Shown piece after piece: positions 62,297-64,000 of a stretch of DNA of 64,000 nt. The stretch spans positions 1-64,000 of the forward strand of contig OZ252236.1 of assembly GCA_965249455.1 (NCBI GenBank), written 5' to 3'. Below the pieces are notes generated by a model. The model was not told the DNA's origin, did no database searches, and saw only the letters and a list, made by a program, of their open reading frames with translations. The position numbers and the translations under genes were made by a program. The stretch's first letter is position 1. Each line of letters starts with the position of its first letter. This stretch comes from Jiulongibacter sp024742395. GTDB lineage: Bacteria; Bacteroidota; Bacteroidia; Cytophagales; Spirosomataceae.

Positions 62297-63178
62297 TCAA
62301 CCTTCTTCTAAAACTTTATATTTCTCCATGTATTCAGTGGGAGTCATATGAAGTAAAGACTTAAACTGTCTGTTAAAATTAGTCATGGTATTAAAGCCTG
62401 ACTGATAAGCAATAGTGGCTATTTGTTCGTCACCTTCGATAAGTAATTTGCAGGCGTGTCCCAGCCTAATTTCGTTTAAAAACTGAGTAAATGATTTTTT
62501 AGTCTTCTTTTTAAAATACCTGCAAAATGCCGTGGGTGTCATACAGGCTATTTCTGAGACTTCTTCCAGTTCAATTCTTTTGTCGAAATTCTGATTTAGA
62601 AAAGAGATGATTTTGCCCATTCTCTCCTTCTCATCATTACTAAAGTTATGAACAATTTCCTCCTCACAGAGTATCTCATAATCTTCTGTAGCACTAAGAA
62701 TATCCAATACATTTAAAAGTTCTACAATTCCTGAGAGACCTTCGTTTCTCAAAAGGCCCAAAATATGCTTATGTGAAAGATAAGTAGAGGTTTTTGAAAA
62801 TTTAATGCCCCTGTTGGCCAAATGAAAAAGTCTTCTCATGCCTTTGGCTTCCACCAGGTCTGTAAAGCTTTTACCCAGAAAATCTGCCTGAAATTTAACT
62901 ACCACTAAATCTACAGCAGATAAGTGGCTTTCCTGCCCATAATACTCACGATGATTTCTAAAAAGATGAGGTACATTGCTCCCAATCATATACAATTCAC
63001 CGGGCTCAAAATTACCAATAGAGTTTCCTACGTACCGTGTTCCGGTACTTTTCAAAAAGTAAATCAATTCTATCTCCGGGTGAAAATGCCAGTCTTGCTC
63101 TATACAAGGAAGATTATCCTGACGTACAGAGAAACATCTCTCCGGCTGTATATTGGAATTTTTATAAACGAGTTTCAT
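62297..63178 (-). CDS. AraC-family transcriptional regulator with cupin sensor
   Basis: The 293-residue protein has an N-terminal cupin-like part (QDWHFHPEIELIYFLKS; GNFEPGELYMIGSNVPHLFRN, about 29-78). The C-terminal double helix-turn-helix of AraC type follows (IELEEVSEIACMTPTAFCRYFKKKTKKSF; HACKLLIEGDEQIATIAYQSGF; NFNRQFKSLLHMTPTEYMEKY, about 195-288). It is the first gene upstream of the transporter and sugar-acid operon, on the same strand, and is the likely sugar-responsive activator of the locus. Confidence 0.9.
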   Translation of the reverse strand: MKLVYKNSNIQPERCFSVRQDNLPCIEQDWHFHPEIELIYFLKSTGTRYVGNSIGNFEPGELYMIGSNVPHLFRNHREYYGQESHLSAVDLVVVKFQADFLGKSFTDLVEAKGMRRLFHLANRGIKFSKTSTYLSHKHILGLLRNEGLSGIVELLNVLDILSATEDYEILCEEEIVHNFSNDEKERMGKIISFLNQNFDKRIELEEVSEIACMTPTAFCRYFKKKTKKSFTQFLNEIRLGHACKLLIEGDEQIATIAYQSGFNTMTNFNRQFKSLLHMTPTEYMEKYKVLEEG

Positions 63179-63299
63179 ATCGGTAAACGGTAGGTGGTAT
63201 TCTAACAGCTAAAAACAAAGCAGGCTCTATCTTTCTCAAAAGGTAAAGAAAATAAAATATCCTTGAAGTTTACACCTTTAAAATCAAGCAACTTTTTGC

Positions 63300-64000
63300 T
63301 TAAAAAGTATATTGCTGTAAGGCCTCGTTGTTATTGGCAATCAAAATTTTATTCCCATTTAAAACACTCATTTTTCTTACATCTTTCTGAGCCCAGAAAC
63401 CATGCATATAATTGGGAACAAAAGTAAATTCTCCATTCCCTTTTCCCTTCAAGAAATAGCCATTCCCGGCGTCCATTCGGGTAGTTTCATTTTCACATTG
63501 GTAATTATTCCCTGCCATTAAAAGGTCTTTTGAGCCATCTCCATCAAAATCCCTGAAAACTATGGAATTTATAACGGACGTTTGAGCTTGCGGTGTAAAT
63601 GGCCTGAATTCAAAATTCATTTTGCCGTCATTGATAAAAATACCTGACCTCAACTCTTTGGCTTCAAAACGACGACTACTAGCAAACCCTTCTCCTAAGA
63701 TTTCACTTATGCTTTTACTAGCAAAGCCCTTAAAGGTGGTAAGTTTATTCCCAACAGTGGGCATCTGCTGAATAAAGGCTATTCTACCTCTTACCGGCAC
63801 TTCTTTATCTTTATAAAAAGTAGTTAAGATAGGATCTATCACCCCGTTTCCGTCAAAATCATTAGAGTAAAGACCAAAAGGATATTGTGAAGAAGCCTTA
63901 TGCTTGGTATTCAATCCCAAATTCCCTGAAACTATGTCCTTATCGCCGTCATTATCAATATCTGCTACCACTATCTTATTCCACCAGCCCGTAGTTTCTG
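63300..64000 (-). CDS. FG-GAP/VCBS repeat protein, 3' part (5' end outside window)
   Basis: The frame is open to the window edge (…ETTGWWNKIVVADIDNDGD), so about 233 C-terminal residues are seen. Calcium-binding FG-GAP motifs appear as VADIDNDGDKDIVSGNLG, SNDFDGNGVIDPIL and FRDFDGDGSKDLLMAGN. Such repeats form beta-propellers in secreted or lipoprotein-type surface proteins of Bacteroidota sugar loci. It ends about 120 bp upstream of the AraC gene. The unseen part could hold a signal peptide and ASPIC/UnbV or similar domains. Confidence 0.85.
   Translation of the reverse strand, partial: ETTGWWNKIVVADIDNDGDKDIVSGNLGLNTKHKASSQYPFGLYSNDFDGNGVIDPILTTFYKDKEVPVRGRIAFIQQMPTVGNKLTTFKGFASKSISEILGEGFASSRRFEAKELRSGIFINDGKMNFEFRPFTPQAQTSVINSIVFRDFDGDGSKDLLMAGNNYQCENETTRMDAGNGYFLKGKGNGEFTFVPNYMHGFWAQKDVRKMSVLNGNKILIANNNEALQQYTF

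Overview
This 64 kb stretch of AT-rich DNA looks like a chromosome segment of a marine-type Bacteroidota (Cytophagales or Flavobacteriia-like). The evidence is the many Bacteroidota-specific families (HYC_CC_PP protein, DUF3347 proteins, a PKD surface protein, a CusA of about 1260 residues), signal peptides ending in AQ or SQ, weak ribosome binding sites, and a polysaccharide-type sugar locus. Species cannot be fixed from the sequence.

Layout. (1) 1-3890: a CRISPR array of 60 repeats (the first cut by the window edge) and 59 spacers. (2) 4090-13428: a complete type I-B-like cas locus on the minus strand, reading toward the array: WYL regulator, cas6, cas5, cas3, cas8, cas7, a pRiA4b ORF-3 family gene, cas4, cas1, cas2. 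The repeat read on the minus strand ends in ATTGAAAT, the usual crRNA 5' handle, so genes and array are co-oriented and the leader lies at 3891-4089. (3) 13.6-15.7 kb: small helix-turn-helix, zinc-finger and membrane proteins of mobile-island type, plus a decayed IS3-family transposase. (4) 15.7-30.4 kb: metal resistance. It holds a GDCCxxC protein, a methyltransferase, and a long copper/silver operon (HYC_CC_PP protein, cusA, TolC/cusC, multicopper oxidase, DUF305 protein, cusB, a 38-residue membrane peptide, DUF3347 protein, CopA P-type ATPase) whose genes overlap or nearly abut. (5) 30.8-32.2 kb: a tyrosine recombinase next to a tRNA-3'-end-like sequence, a possible island boundary. (6) 32.3-40 kb: accessory region with unrecognised secreted and membrane genes, a frameshifted lipoprotein gene, dispersed palindromic repeats and a single-chain MmeI-like restriction-modification enzyme. 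(7) 40-48.9 kb: S41 peptidase, Zn/Cd-type P-ATPase with an ICMT-like protein and a Fur-family regulator, two secreted surface proteins and an aspartoacylase-like hydrolase. (8) 49-64 kb: a catabolic locus on the minus strand with GH127, sulfatase, PhoD-like phosphatase, KDPGal aldolase, KDGal kinase, aldehyde dehydrogenase, enolase-superfamily cycloisomerase/dehydratase, RhaT-like and GntP-like transporters, an AraC regulator, and the 3' part of an FG-GAP/VCBS protein.

How the parts work together. The cas locus encodes adaptation (Cas1, Cas2, Cas4), crRNA processing (Cas6), a Cascade-like complex (Cas5, Cas7, Cas8) and Cas3. The pRiA4b-like gene overlaps cas4 by four bases, making it an unusual accessory member. 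The Cus/Cop genes together would oxidise, chelate and export copper or silver across both membranes. The 55.5-59.7 kb genes match the logic of the 3,6-anhydro-D-galactose route (dehydrogenase, cycloisomerase, KDGal kinase, KDPGal aldolase) known from carrageenan-using marine Bacteroidota. The nearby GH127 and sulfatase genes fit that reading, though a galactarate-type sugar-acid pathway is not excluded.
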